Part shown: positions 29,074 through 40,772 of the stretch, one piece after another | Layout: each line of letters starts with the position of its first letter | Position numbering within the stretch: the stretch's first letter is position 1 | From: Psychrobacter sp. FDAARGOS_221 | Lineage (GTDB): Bacteria > Pseudomonadota > Gammaproteobacteria > Pseudomonadales > Moraxellaceae | Assembly (NCBI RefSeq): GCF_002313155.2 | Contig: NZ_NWFK02000001.1 | Span: 2,170,001 to 2,234,000, forward strand | DNA length: 64,000 nt | Direction of reading: 5' to 3' | The notes under the pieces: generated by a model | Databases searched by the model: none | What the model was told of the DNA's origin: nothing | The model's input: only the letters and a program-made list of their open reading frames with translations | Made by a program: the position numbers and the translations under genes

Positions 29074-29551
29074 ATCTGATTCGATTCACGCTTAACGTGT
29101 CATTTAGTTGGCTGCTTTTAATTAGCGGTTTTCAAAAACAGCAGTAGCTTTTCACAGTATAAGCCTTTCTGCTCTGTGATAGATTAGATGGCATATAGAC
29201 AGCTATTTTAGACGGTTGTTATACGTTATTCGTTGTTATAAAAGTGTTGTCATTAAAGTTATGGCAAACCTTGTCTTGTCAAAGCCAAGCACTGCAATTC
29301 AGCTTTAAAGAAATACAGTTTTAAAAAGGACAGTTCTGCTGCTACAGGCGCTGTCCTTTTTTGTTGCTGTAAATGCGGCTGTTTCTCATTCGTAATTGTC
29401 CCTTCATTCTCAGTTCAAAAAACAGCAATATAAAGCCGCTAAGTTTGTTACTATAAATTCAATACATACGGAGTATGAATCCAATAATCTAAAAATTAGT
29501 GGCATATTTTATTTTTAAACCGATAAACCCCGATAAATCAAGGTGTCTTTC
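29074..29551. other. Intergenic region bfd to bfrA
   Basis: The first 250 bp have no gene and end in a strong terminator, so either bfd has a long 3' untranslated region or a small RNA lies here. After the terminator about 190 bp remain for a bfrA promoter. Confidence 0.5.
29323..29362 (+). terminator. Terminator between bfd and bfrA
   Basis: Stem AAAAGGACAG (29324-29333) with CTGTCCTTTT (29351-29360) and further T residues. It lies 250 bp beyond the bfd stop, leaving a long untranslated stretch. Confidence 0.85.
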
Positions 29552-30043
29552 ATGCAAGGTAGTCAAAAAGTAATCGATTGTTTAAACTTCTTATTAGGCG
29601 GCGAGCTTGGCGCACGCGACCAGTATTTTATTCATTCAGAAATGTACGGTGAGTGGAACTACGGTAAATTATATGACCGTATTCATCATGAAATGCATGA
29701 CGAAACCATGCACGCGCAACAAATTATTCGCCGTCTATTAATGATTGGCGGCAAGCCAGATATGACGGTTGATCCTATCAAGGTTGGTAGTACCGTCCCA
29801 GAAATGCTACAGCTTGATTTGGAGCTTGAATATCAAGTTCAGCAACATCTAAAAGATGCCATTGCTCTGTGTGAAGAAGAGCGTGACTATGTGACCCGTG
29901 ATATCTTGGTTGCACAGTTAGAAGATACTGAGATTGACCATGCGCATTGGCTTGAGCAGCAGCTGCGTCTGATTGATATGGTTGGTCTACCAAATTACCT
30001 ACAAAGCCAAATTGGTGACATTACTGACGACCATAACGCTTAA
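29552..30043 (+). CDS. bfrA: Bacterioferritin subunit with ferroxidase residues but no haem Met
   Basis: Ferritin-like four-helix protein of 163 aa from the ATG at 29552 (AAGGTGTC upstream). Against E. coli Bfr numbering all ferroxidase residues are present: Glu18, Tyr25, Glu51, His54, Glu93 (E94), Glu127 and His130. The haem ligand Met52 is replaced by Thr52. It should therefore oxidise Fe(II) but not bind haem alone. Bacterioferritins of this kind form mixed shells with a haem-binding partner in Neisseria gonorrhoeae. The partner gene lies 126 bp downstream. Might equally be named ftnA. Confidence 0.9.
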   Translation: MQGSQKVIDCLNFLLGGELGARDQYFIHSEMYGEWNYGKLYDRIHHEMHDETMHAQQIIRRLLMIGGKPDMTVDPIKVGSTVPEMLQLDLELEYQVQQHLKDAIALCEEERDYVTRDILVAQLEDTEIDHAHWLEQQLRLIDMVGLPNYLQSQIGDITDDHNA

Positions 30044-30063
30044 TAAAGCGTAAACCGCCTAAT

Positions 30064-30099
30064 CAAGTGTTTATAACGTTACAAGTGTTTAGAACGTTA
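30064..30099 (+). repeat. 18-bp tandem duplication between bfrA and bfrB
   Basis: Two adjacent copies of CAAGTGTTTATAACGTTA, at 30064-30081 and 30082-30099, with one mismatch (T to G). Confidence 0.95.
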
Positions 30100-30169
30100 T
30101 AAAGTCAGTAAGATATTAATAAAACCAATAGGGCTGTTGACGCGGTCGCTATTTAAGTAGGAGAAAATT

Positions 30170-30640
30170 ATGCAGGGTGATAAAGAAGTCATTCGTGCGC
30201 TAAATAAAGTGCTGGGCCAAACCTTAGTTGCTATTAACCAGTATTTTTTGCATGCCCGTATTGCCAAAAACTGGGATATTCAAGAGCTAAACGAAGTATT
30301 CTATAAACAGTCCATTCAAGAAATGAAATGGGCCGATGAGTTAATCGAGCGTATCTTACTGTTAGAAGGTCTGCCAAATCTACAAGATTATGGCAAGCTA
30401 CTGATCGGTGAAGATGTCGAAGAAATGATTGAGTGTGACGACCGTTTAGAAAAGCAAAAATATGACGTTATTGCTGATGCCATCAGCTTATGTGAGCAAA
30501 AGCGTGATTATGTGTCACGTAAGATTTTGACTGGTCTGAAAGACGGTAATGAAGAATATTTAGACTGGTTAGATACTCAGCGTGACTTAATTCGTGACGT
30601 AGGGATTGAAAACTATATTCAGCAAAAAATAGATGGCTAG
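30170..30640 (+). CDS. bfrB: Bacterioferritin subunit with haem Met but degenerate ferroxidase site
   Basis: Protein of 156 aa, nearly the E. coli Bfr length. Met52, the haem ligand, is conserved in QEMKWAD, as are Tyr25, Glu51 and Glu94. Four ferroxidase ligands are lost: Glu18 to Thr, His54 to Trp, Glu127 to Asn and His130 to Tyr. So it should bind haem but hardly oxidise iron. It has its own AGGAGAAA ribosome site. Together with bfrA it makes one complete active set. Confidence 0.92.
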   Translation: MQGDKEVIRALNKVLGQTLVAINQYFLHARIAKNWDIQELNEVFYKQSIQEMKWADELIERILLLEGLPNLQDYGKLLIGEDVEEMIECDDRLEKQKYDVIADAISLCEQKRDYVSRKILTGLKDGNEEYLDWLDTQRDLIRDVGIENYIQQKIDG

Positions 30641-30904
30641 TTAATAGACCATGACAGCGTAGAAGACAGCCCGAGCACATGCTTGTGGCTGTTTTTTTAT
30701 GGCTATTTGTTGTGGTTTGTTTATGGTCGCTGGATAGCATTGTATTCTATGCTCGGTTAAGGCTATACTTATTTGAGCTTATATAAGTGTCAATAAATAC
30801 TTGAGTTGTAAACATAAAACTTGATGATGTCGGTTATTTAAGTTTTTTCATAGCTTATGCTCAGCCCAAGTCGTCAGCCGAATAAAACACACTAAGGAGT
30901 AGGT

Positions 30905-32053
30905 ATGCCAGCATTACGTTCAGATGTCGATCCAGAAGGTTTGTTAGAATATTCAGTGGTTTATACAGACCGTGCGTTAAACCATATGTCAAAAGTCTAT
31001 CAGCAAGTGATGAATGACTTATCAGCCAATCTAAAGCAAGTCTATGCTGCTGATGCAGTGGCGATTGTCCCTGGCTCAGGCACCTATGCAATGGAAGCCA
31101 TTGCCCGTCAACTGGCCACAGACAAAGAATGTCTGGTTATTCGTAATGGTTGGTTTAGCTACCGCTGGACTCAGATTTTAGAAAAAGGCAAGATTGCAAA
31201 AAGCGTTGGTGCTCTAAAAGCGCATCAAGTAGACGGCGAAGCAGAAGAGGGTCAGCCTAAGCCATTTGCGCCTATCGCTATTGAAGAAGCAGTAGCGGCA
31301 ATTAAAGAGCAAAAGCCAGCTTTAGTATTCGCGCCACACGTTGAGACAGCGTCAGGTATGATCCTATCTGATGATTACATCAAGCAGCTGTCTGATGCGG
31401 TACATAGCGTTGGCGGCTTATTGGTGATTGACTGTATTGCTTCAGGTTGTATCTGGTTAGATATGAAGCAGCTGGGTATTGATGTGTTGGTTTCTGCACC
31501 GCAAAAAGGGTGGAGCAGCACCCCTTGCGCCGGTCTGGTCATGTTAAGCGATGCGGCTGTGGCACAAGTGGAAGCCACAGAGTCTGATAGCTTTAGCTTA
31601 GATCTAAAACAGTGGTTGACTATCATGCGTGCCTACGAGAATGGCGGTCATGCTTATCACGCGACCATGCCAACCGATGGCTTACGTATGTTCCGTGATG
31701 TGCTGCTTGAAGCCAAAGAAATTGGTTTTGGAGAATTAAAAGAGGCACAGTGGGAGCTGGGCAATCGCATCCGTGACTTGTTAGAAGATTGTGGCATCCA
31801 AAGTGTGGCTGCCGAGGGTTATCAAGCACCAGGCGTGGTCGTGTGCTACACCGATGATGATGCGATGCATAAAGGCAGTGCCTTTGCTGAGCAGGGCATG
31901 CAGATTGCCGCTGGCGTGCCATTGCAAGTGGGCGAGCCTGATAGCTTTAAAACATTCCGTTTGGGTCTGTTCGGCTTAGATAAGCTAACCGACATTGACG
32001 GTGCGGTAGATCGCTTTAAAGCGGTATTGGATAAAGTACAGCCTGCCAAATAA
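30905..32053 (+). CDS. Class V aminotransferase (alanine-glyoxylate/serine type)
   Basis: PLP enzyme of 382 aa. The cofactor Lys is in SAPQKGWSS (about residue 202), the conserved Asp in LLVIDCIASG (about 178), and VPGSGTYAMEA (about 54-64) marks the phosphate site. Fold I aminotransferase of the alanine-glyoxylate/serine-glyoxylate/isopropylmalate-like group. Substrates cannot be told. AAGGAGTAGGT precedes the ATG. Stands alone, ended by a strong terminator. Confidence 0.84.
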   Translation: MPALRSDVDPEGLLEYSVVYTDRALNHMSKVYQQVMNDLSANLKQVYAADAVAIVPGSGTYAMEAIARQLATDKECLVIRNGWFSYRWTQILEKGKIAKSVGALKAHQVDGEAEEGQPKPFAPIAIEEAVAAIKEQKPALVFAPHVETASGMILSDDYIKQLSDAVHSVGGLLVIDCIASGCIWLDMKQLGIDVLVSAPQKGWSSTPCAGLVMLSDAAVAQVEATESDSFSLDLKQWLTIMRAYENGGHAYHATMPTDGLRMFRDVLLEAKEIGFGELKEAQWELGNRIRDLLEDCGIQSVAAEGYQAPGVVVCYTDDDAMHKGSAFAEQGMQIAAGVPLQVGEPDSFKTFRLGLFGLDKLTDIDGAVDRFKAVLDKVQPAK

Positions 32054-32108
32054 GCGGATATTTATCTAACGCGGTTAATTGTTTTATTTTAAAAAATTAG
32101 CCAGCGTA

Positions 32109-32142
32109 CAAAAAAAGCCAACCGGCATCGGTTGGCTTTTTT
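32109..32142 (+). terminator. Terminator after the aminotransferase gene
   Basis: Stem AAAGCCAACCG with CGGTTGGCTTT, then T run. Also usable in the other direction for the broken acyl-CoA synthetase gene. Confidence 0.92.
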
Positions 32143-32530
32143 GTTTGAGTTAACGATTAAGTTTAAGTTTAAGTTATTGCTATTGGCTTAATGCTTAACC
32201 TTTGGCTCTTCAATTGCCATAGACTGGGCTGCATGACGCAGTTCAAACTTTTGGATCTTACCGGTGCTGGTCTTCGGTAATTCAGCAAAGATAATATGCT
32301 TGGGTACCTTAAACTTCGCCAAATGCTGACGGCAATGATCAATGACTTGCTGACGGGTTAGGGTTGCGCCTGCTGCAATTTCAATAAAGGCAACCGGCAC
32401 TTCACCCCATTTCTCATTAGATGCTGCAACCACACCACAGCTGTCGACTTCAGGCATACGATACTGAGCTATGCTGAAAAAACCGTAGACAAAAACTTGG
32501 TAAACTAAGGAAGACAAATAGGAGTTTACC

Positions 32531-32830
32531 ATGACAAAGAAAGCTAAAAGATACAGTGAAGAATTTAAAGCAGAAGCAGTTAAAGCAATAGAGAATAATG
32601 GTGGCAATGTTAGTGCTACAGCTAGGCGGTTAGGGCTGCCAATGCAGACACTGGCTAACTGGCAACGAAAAGCCAATCAAGGCATGCTCAAGGGTACTAA
32701 GCAATACGATCCAGAGCTTGTTTCAGCCCTTGAAGAAATGAAGCGTTTAAAGCGTGAACTAAAAATAGCACAAGAAGAACGAGAGATACTAAAAAAGGCC
32801 ACGGCGTACTTTGCGAAACACGGTCAGTAA
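32531..32830 (+). CDS. IS3-family transposase OrfA
   Basis: Protein of 99 aa: KKAKRYSEEFKAEAVKAIENNGG, a helix-turn-helix (about residues 20-50), then a leucine-rich coiled coil with EEMKRLKRELKIAQEEREILKK (partly quoted). Binds the element's ends. ATAGGAGTTTACC precedes the ATG. It contains the slippery heptamer for OrfAB. Confidence 0.94.
   Translation: MTKKAKRYSEEFKAEAVKAIENNGGNVSATARRLGLPMQTLANWQRKANQGMLKGTKQYDPELVSALEEMKRLKRELKIAQEEREILKKATAYFAKHGQ
32791..32797 (+). promoter_or_regulatory. Programmed -1 frameshift site A AAA AAG
   Basis: The canonical IS3-family heptamer lies near the end of orfA in the right phase. After slipping -1, translation stays open from here to the orfB stop at 33696 and passes the orfB ATG (frame reads ...RYAFIDHHKYEFSITSMCKTL...), giving a fused OrfAB of about 388 aa. 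Confidence 0.85.
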
Positions 32831-32877
32831 GGTACGCCTTTATTGACCATCACAAATATGAATTTAGCATTACCAGC

Positions 32878-33696
32878 ATGTGTAAAACCCTTGATATTAA
32901 ACCATCAAGCTACTATGACTGGACCAAGCGTAATATCAGTGCTCAGCAAATACATCGTAACCGCTGTGAGCTGCTTGTAAAAGCTGCGCATAGTGAGACT
33001 AAAGAGCGATATGGTTATCAGCGTCTGCATGCACATTTAAGTGAGCATGGACATGAGATTAGCAAGTACATGGTGCGTAGTATCAAGGAAGAACATGACA
33101 TCAAATGTAGACGTCATAAACGCTTTAAAGTGACAACGGACTCAGACCATAACAAGCGAGTCTATCCTAATTTTCTTAAACAACAGTTTGGCGTTAACCG
33201 TCCTAATTGTGCTTGGGTCAGTGATATAACCTATATTTGGACAGATGAGGGCTGGCTTTATTTAGCAGGCGTCAAAGACTTATATACCAAAGAATTGGTT
33301 GGCTACGCTATCGATAAACGCATGAAAGCAGATTTAGTCTGTAGAGCCTTAAATAAAGCAATCAAGGATAAACGACCTAGCCAAGGGCTTATTGTACATT
33401 CAGATAGAGGCAGCCAGTATTGCAGCGAAGATTATCGCAAAATGATCAGTAAATACGGTTTTAAAGGATCTATGAGTGCGAAAGGTAACTGTTATGACAA
33501 TGCGCCAATAGAGAGCTTCTGGGGCGTTTTAAAGAATGAGCTGATATATCATCATAATTACAAAACTCGATTTGAAGCAATCAACAGTATCATAAAATAT
33601 ATCGAGTTAGATTACAATCAAGTCAGGATTCAGCAGAGTTTAGGTATGAGATCGCCAAGACAAGTTTGGATGGATTTCTATCGTCAAGCTGCCTGA
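32878..33696 (+). CDS. IS3-family transposase OrfB (DDE integrase core)
   Basis: Protein of 272 aa from its own ATG; normally made as OrfAB by frameshift. The DDE residues are present: Asp in WVSDITYIWT (about 116), Asp in IVHSDRGSQY (about 178) and Glu in APIESFWGVLKNEL (about 214). The N-terminal HTH_21-like segment includes RCELLVKAAHSETKERYGYQR. No internal stop, so it should be active. Confidence 0.95.
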   Translation: MCKTLDIKPSSYYDWTKRNISAQQIHRNRCELLVKAAHSETKERYGYQRLHAHLSEHGHEISKYMVRSIKEEHDIKCRRHKRFKVTTDSDHNKRVYPNFLKQQFGVNRPNCAWVSDITYIWTDEGWLYLAGVKDLYTKELVGYAIDKRMKADLVCRALNKAIKDKRPSQGLIVHSDRGSQYCSEDYRKMISKYGFKGSMSAKGNCYDNAPIESFWGVLKNELIYHHNYKTRFEAINSIIKYIELDYNQVRIQQSLGMRSPRQVWMDFYRQAA

Positions 33697-34418
33697 TCAA
33701 AATCTCCCAAGTTTAGGTGTACGGATTTGACGGCAGGGGTCACGTTAGAAATGGCATTCAACGCCGCACCACGATGATGATAGACCACACCTTTAGGTCG
33801 GCCGGTAGTACCGGAAGTATAGTTAAGCGAAATGGCATCCCACTCATCAGCCGGATAAATGGTACGATCAAAGTCTTGCTGCTGTTGTGCATCGTCAAAT
33901 TGACCAAACTCAATCAATTCTTCATAGCTCATTTTGCCAAAGCGAGGCACATTGGACAAAGCCGTGTCTGTTGAGTGAATAATGGTTAGATGAGGGAAGG
34001 CTTCTTCAATTAGCTCAACATGGTGAGCAAACTCACTGTCTAAAATTAATACTTTGGCTTCTGAGTGCTGTAAGCAAAAGGTGATGGCGTTAATATCGAG
34101 ACGCGTGTTTAGGGTACACAATACACCTTGTGACATGGGGATACCAAAGGCCGACTCGACCATCGCTGGGGTATTGGGTGCCATAATGGCAACGGTGTCA
34201 TCTTTTTCAATGCCAAGCTTGCGTAAGCCATGCGCCAGCTGACGGCAGCGGGCATAGGTTTGTGACCAAGTATGGGTGATAGGGGTGTGCTGTAGGTCGT
34301 CATAGATGATCGACGTTTTGTTGGGATAAACAAAAGCGGCACGGGCGATAAATTGGATGGGGGTTAATGGCTGGTGGTTGGCGTCGGTTTTGCTCAAGCC
34401 GCTACTATAGTCGGTCAT

Positions 34419-37310
<2,892 letters not shown>

Positions 37311-37354
37311 CCATAACTGAAAACTTAAAGTCTAAAACTAGATTGTTAGTTACT

Positions 37355-37388
37355 AAAGAGCGCTTAGGGATCCTAAGCGCTCTTTTTT
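37355..37388 (+). terminator. Terminator after fadH
   Basis: Perfect 11-bp stem GAGCGCTTAGG (37358-37368) with CCTAAGCGCTC (37372-37382), 3-nt loop, then T run. Confidence 0.93.
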
Positions 37389-37572
37389 CTATATCAATGT
37401 TATCTGGTTTTAATTTTAAACAGTCAATTTTTTGGCAATTATTGCTTTCAATTAATAGCTAGTATTCAAAATTGCGCTTATTAGATGAAATAATTATTTA
37501 CATTTAATAAACAAATCAGTAGGATATAGCCTATAAGGACTTTATTATCGTTAACCGACAAAAGGAATTGTC

Positions 37573-38856
37573 ATGAATAGAAAACCACCTCTTTCAACAC
37601 TGCACACAGCGATTGCCACAAGCTTACTGACCACTTTATTTGCTAGCGTCAGCGCACAGGCAGCGGGTCTAGAGTACACCAAACAGTCTATCCTACCGTT
37701 TTTTGAAGAAGGCAATTATGCCGAGCTATCCTACGCCTATGTCGATCCAGACATCGAAGGTACAGATGTGGCTGGAGGTATTGAGAACCCAGAACAAAAT
37801 CAAAAAATTGACGATATGATGGATAATTTCAATATTTTTGGTGCCGCGGTGAAAGTAGCACCGACCGAGAATACCGCTTTGGCGTTGATTTATGATGAGC
37901 CGTTTGGCGTGGATACCATCTACTCACCAGGCAGTGAGTTTAATAATGGTATGGGGGCTACAGAAGCTCGAGTAGACACAAAAAGTTTAACGCTGCTAGG
38001 CGGTGGTAAATTAAATAAGAATTTCTGGTTGTATGGTGGCTTAGAGTACCAGGAGGCTAAAGGTTTTGTACAGATAGCTCAGAACTTTAAAACTGACTTT
38101 GGCCCTATACCTATCTATTATGAATTAGATACTAAAGGCAAAAGTCACTCACTGATGCCCGTTGTCGGTTTTGCTTACGAAAAACCAGAAATTATGCTTA
38201 GAGCAGCCCTGACTTGGCGCGGTGAAGGCGAACATACGATAAGTGGCAATGAAAGTCTAATGGTTGGACTTGATCCAAGTAATCCCGAGGACTTTAATGA
38301 GTCTCCATTTGTAAAAGGCGCATTAGGTTTAGATCCAGACTATAGATTAGGCGCAACGGAACTTAAATTTAAAACCCCACAATCAGTCAACTTTGACTTT
38401 CAAACTGGGCTGAGTGAAAAATATCAGCTGTTGGGGATGTTAAATGCGCGTTGGGTAGAGTGGACAGCGTTCAATGTTGCACCCAAAGGTATTAGTGATG
38501 TGGTTGGAGAACCATTGGCTGAATATGGCGATGATGCTTATTCGGTTGAAGTAGCTCTAGGCAAACAGTTTACGCCTAAGTTTTCAGGTGAAATACGGGC
38601 TGGCTATGATTCAGGTACCGGCGAGCCATTAAGCCTACTTGGGCCTTATGACTCTATTAAAACCATTGCCTTGGGCGGTAGCTATGATGTGACCGACAAC
38701 TTTAATGTGTCTGCCGGTGCCCAATATATGTGGTTTGAAGGGGGCACCGCTTATTCAAAACTACCTGTTGAGAAAACGTTGTCTGAGCGGACCTTAGCCA
38801 AATTTAAAGATGGCGATGGCTATGCAGTTGGTATGAAGCTAGGCTATCGTTTCTAG
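37573..38856 (+). CDS. fadL: FadL/OMPP1-family outer membrane transporter
   Basis: Protein of 427 aa with a signal peptide (residues 1-31, ...SAQA before AGLEY) and a beta-barrel with alternating aromatic residues ending in the usual C-terminal Phe (GMKLGYRF). Family members carry long-chain fatty acids or hydrophobic compounds across the outer membrane. Blocks such as FNIFGAAVKVAPTENTAL and FKTPQSVNFDFQTGLSEKY look like FadL. AAAGGAATTGTC precedes the ATG. It converges on and overlaps the antiporter gene by 3 bases. Confidence 0.88.
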   Translation: MNRKPPLSTLHTAIATSLLTTLFASVSAQAAGLEYTKQSILPFFEEGNYAELSYAYVDPDIEGTDVAGGIENPEQNQKIDDMMDNFNIFGAAVKVAPTENTALALIYDEPFGVDTIYSPGSEFNNGMGATEARVDTKSLTLLGGGKLNKNFWLYGGLEYQEAKGFVQIAQNFKTDFGPIPIYYELDTKGKSHSLMPVVGFAYEKPEIMLRAALTWRGEGEHTISGNESLMVGLDPSNPEDFNESPFVKGALGLDPDYRLGATELKFKTPQSVNFDFQTGLSEKYQLLGMLNARWVEWTAFNVAPKGISDVVGEPLAEYGDDAYSVEVALGKQFTPKFSGEIRAGYDSGTGEPLSLLGPYDSIKTIALGGSYDVTDNFNVSAGAQYMWFEGGTAYSKLPVEKTLSERTLAKFKDGDGYAVGMKLGYRF

Positions 38857-39812
38857 AGCGAGGTTAATCCTAGCCATACTGAATAACCGATAAAGGTTAA
38901 AATCAACACTAGGCCACTGGCTTGCTTCATAACGCCTTGACGCTTAAAAGCGACCACAGCGAGTACGAATAGCAAGACGGTGGCGATACCAACCATCAGC
39001 ATGTCACGGCTCAATACTTGTGACTCGATATATTGCATCGGGTGAATAATAGCCGCTAAACCAACCACACCTAGCGTGTTAAATAAGTTTGAGCCAATGA
39101 CATTACCTAACGCCATATCGTGTTCACCGCGTCTAGCAGCAGCAACACTGGCAACCAACTCTGGCAAAGAAGTACCAATTGCGACAATGGTTAGTCCGAT
39201 CAACAGCTCACTCATTCCTAAGAAGGTGGCTAGCTTAACAGCGCCCCAGACGATGGCCTGTGAGCTACCAATGAGTAGTGCCAGACCAACGACTATCGCA
39301 ATGACTGCCTTAAGAGTATTAACCGGCTTATTAGGATCTACTTCTGGATCTATGTCGGCTTGATGACGTAAGCTTAAATAAATCTGTATCAATAGCACTG
39401 ATATCAAGGCCACTATCAATATCACACCATCAGCAAAGCTTAAGCTGCCATCGACCAGTTGGAACGCAGCCAGCGCTGTCACGCCAAGCAATAACATCAA
39501 GTCATAGCGAATCACATCACTGCGAATCAGCACCGGACTGATTAAAGCGGTCACACCCAGTACTAGGGTGATATTAATGATGTTAGAGCCGTACGCATTA
39601 CCAAGCGCTAGGCCAGGACTGCCTGATAAAGCCGCTAGGGCAGAAACCACCATTTCTGGTGCTGAGGTTCCGACACCCAAAATAATCACGCCAATTAAAA
39701 AGCTTGGCATGTTAAAGCGAATGGCTAAGTCAGTAGCGCCATCAATAAAGGTATCGGCGCTCCATACTAAAACAGCGAGGCCGATAATGACGGCCAGTAA
39801 TGCTAGCCCCAT
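38853..39812 (-). CDS. CaCA-family calcium/sodium antiporter (YrbG-like)
   Basis: Inner-membrane exchanger of 319 aa with two related halves, each with the alpha-repeat signature: GVGTSAPEMVVSALAA (about residues 46-61) and AIGTSLPELVASVAAARRG (about 210-228), each followed by GNxxGSNxxN. Ten to eleven hydrophobic segments. GGAGAATATTT precedes the ATG. Its stop overlaps that of fadL at a shared CTAG. Confidence 0.9.
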   Translation of the reverse strand: MGLALLAVIIGLAVLVWSADTFIDGATDLAIRFNMPSFLIGVIILGVGTSAPEMVVSALAALSGSPGLALGNAYGSNIINITLVLGVTALISPVLIRSDVIRYDLMLLLGVTALAAFQLVDGSLSFADGVILIVALISVLLIQIYLSLRHQADIDPEVDPNKPVNTLKAVIAIVVGLALLIGSSQAIVWGAVKLATFLGMSELLIGLTIVAIGTSLPELVASVAAARRGEHDMALGNVIGSNLFNTLGVVGLAAIIHPMQYIESQVLSRDMLMVGIATVLLFVLAVVAFKRQGVMKQASGLVLILTFIGYSVWLGLTSL

Positions 39813-39894
39813 AAATATTCTCCAAAATTTTTCGTTTTCTAATTGTTATCTGTTAATAGTTCATATATGTGTTAACAGTTTGCATAAAAGCTAA

Positions 39895-39925
39895 AAGCGC
39901 TAAGTAATTGAATCACTTAGCGCTT
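39895..39925 (-). terminator. Terminator downstream of panD
   Basis: Perfect 11-bp stem AAGCGCTAAGT (39895-39905) with ACTTAGCGCTT (39915-39925). On the minus strand a T-rich run follows. It lies about 150 bp past the panD stop. Confidence 0.8.
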
Positions 39926-40072
39926 GGTATATGTCCAAATGGGTATCAAACTAAGATATCAAAAGCGGTGTTGCTGCTTTGATTTTTGATGTAATCGGTA
40001 ATCAATATAACGATAAATTGATAACAGCAAAGACTTGCTAATAAAAATACAGTTAATCGCAATCAATCAACT

Positions 40073-40453
40073 TTAAGATACTTGCACAGGGATAACATTG
40101 GCCGTATCTTTTACCGTATTGTCTTTATTGCAATACACCAACTTTGGCTTGTGGCTATCTGCTTCGGCTTCGTCCATCTGAGCATAAGCACAGATAATCA
40201 CGATATCGCCCAAATCAGCTTGATAAGCAGCGGCACCATTTAACGAGATGATACCAGAGCCAGCTTCGGCACGGATAGCATAGGTACGAAAACGTTTACC
40301 GTTAGAGACATTATAGATATCAATAGATTCGTTTTCACGAATACCTGCCAAATCTAGTAAGTCACCGTCGATACCACAAGAGCCTTCGTAATGTAAGTCA
40401 GCATGAGTGACACGGGCACGGTGTAATTTACCTTTAAGTAAGGTCAATAACAT
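40073..40453 (-). CDS. panD: Aspartate 1-decarboxylase precursor
   Basis: Makes beta-alanine for pantothenate. The 126-aa proenzyme self-cleaves between Gly24 and Ser25 (YEGSCGID) to form the pyruvoyl group. The catalytic environment [14 protein letters not shown] and the LNGAAA block are present. Not clustered with panBC here. AAAGGAATGATCC precedes the ATG. Confidence 0.96.
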   Translation of the reverse strand: MLLTLLKGKLHRARVTHADLHYEGSCGIDGDLLDLAGIRENESIDIYNVSNGKRFRTYAIRAEAGSGIISLNGAAAYQADLGDIVIICAYAQMDEAEADSHKPKLVYCNKDNTVKDTANVIPVQVS

Positions 40454-40772
40454 GGATCATTCCTTTAAATAGTGATTACAGTTAAAGTTATCTAAGCCAG
40501 TTGCTTCGGATAACGGTCACTATAACGATGGTGCACAAAACTTTGAGCACAAATTATACGCATAATTGTCACTATAATCTGCAATTTTTTGCAAAGTTGT
40601 TGAAATCACTTAGGCAGAGCGTTGAAAGTCTCAGTTAATGGGTGGAGACTTTCATGCTGTGAGGTCAGTCATGAAAGGTCTGAATTAAGCTAGGATCTTT
40701 CACTGATTTGAATTGAATAATATAAAAGATTGGTTTTAGCTGCACTCTAAGCTAGGCATTAGGCATTAGGCA
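40454..40772. other. Intergenic region pth to panD
   Basis: About 320 bp. Contains most of the TAGGCAT repeat and the panD promoter region. A short inverted repeat (GAAAGTCTC at 40623-40631 and GAGACTTTC at 40645-40653, 9 bp) could form a hairpin; there is no T run after it, so its role is open. Confidence 0.55.

Larger units (their letters stand above)
32465..33742 (+). mobile_element. IS3-family insertion sequence, apparently intact, 1278 bp
   Basis: Imperfect terminal inverted repeats of 36 bp: 32465-32500 and the reverse complement of 33707-33742 agree at 26 of 36 positions, both ends starting TGA and including CCGTA and AAACTTGG. Inside are orfA and orfB with a -1 slippery site. No direct target duplication is seen: the flanking bases differ (TAC and CGT), which fits a deletion at one end after insertion. 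Confidence 0.92.
32188..34418 (-). pseudogene. Acyl-CoA synthetase, interrupted by an IS element and partly deleted
   Basis: The N-terminal part, 34418 to 33743 (225 codons), holds the AMP-binding P-loop YTSGTTGRPKGVVYHHRG. The C-terminal part, 32464 to 32188 (about 92 codons), holds the final domain, with CGVVAASNEKWGEVPVAF and the catalytic-Lys motif KTSTGKIQKFELR. Between them lies the IS element. The two parts sum to about 317 codons, against about 540-550 for medium/long-chain acyl-CoA synthetases of this type, so roughly 225 central codons are gone, including the adenylate-binding core. The gene is dead. Neighbouring fadH and fadL fit a lost fatty-acid activation function. Confidence 0.93.
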
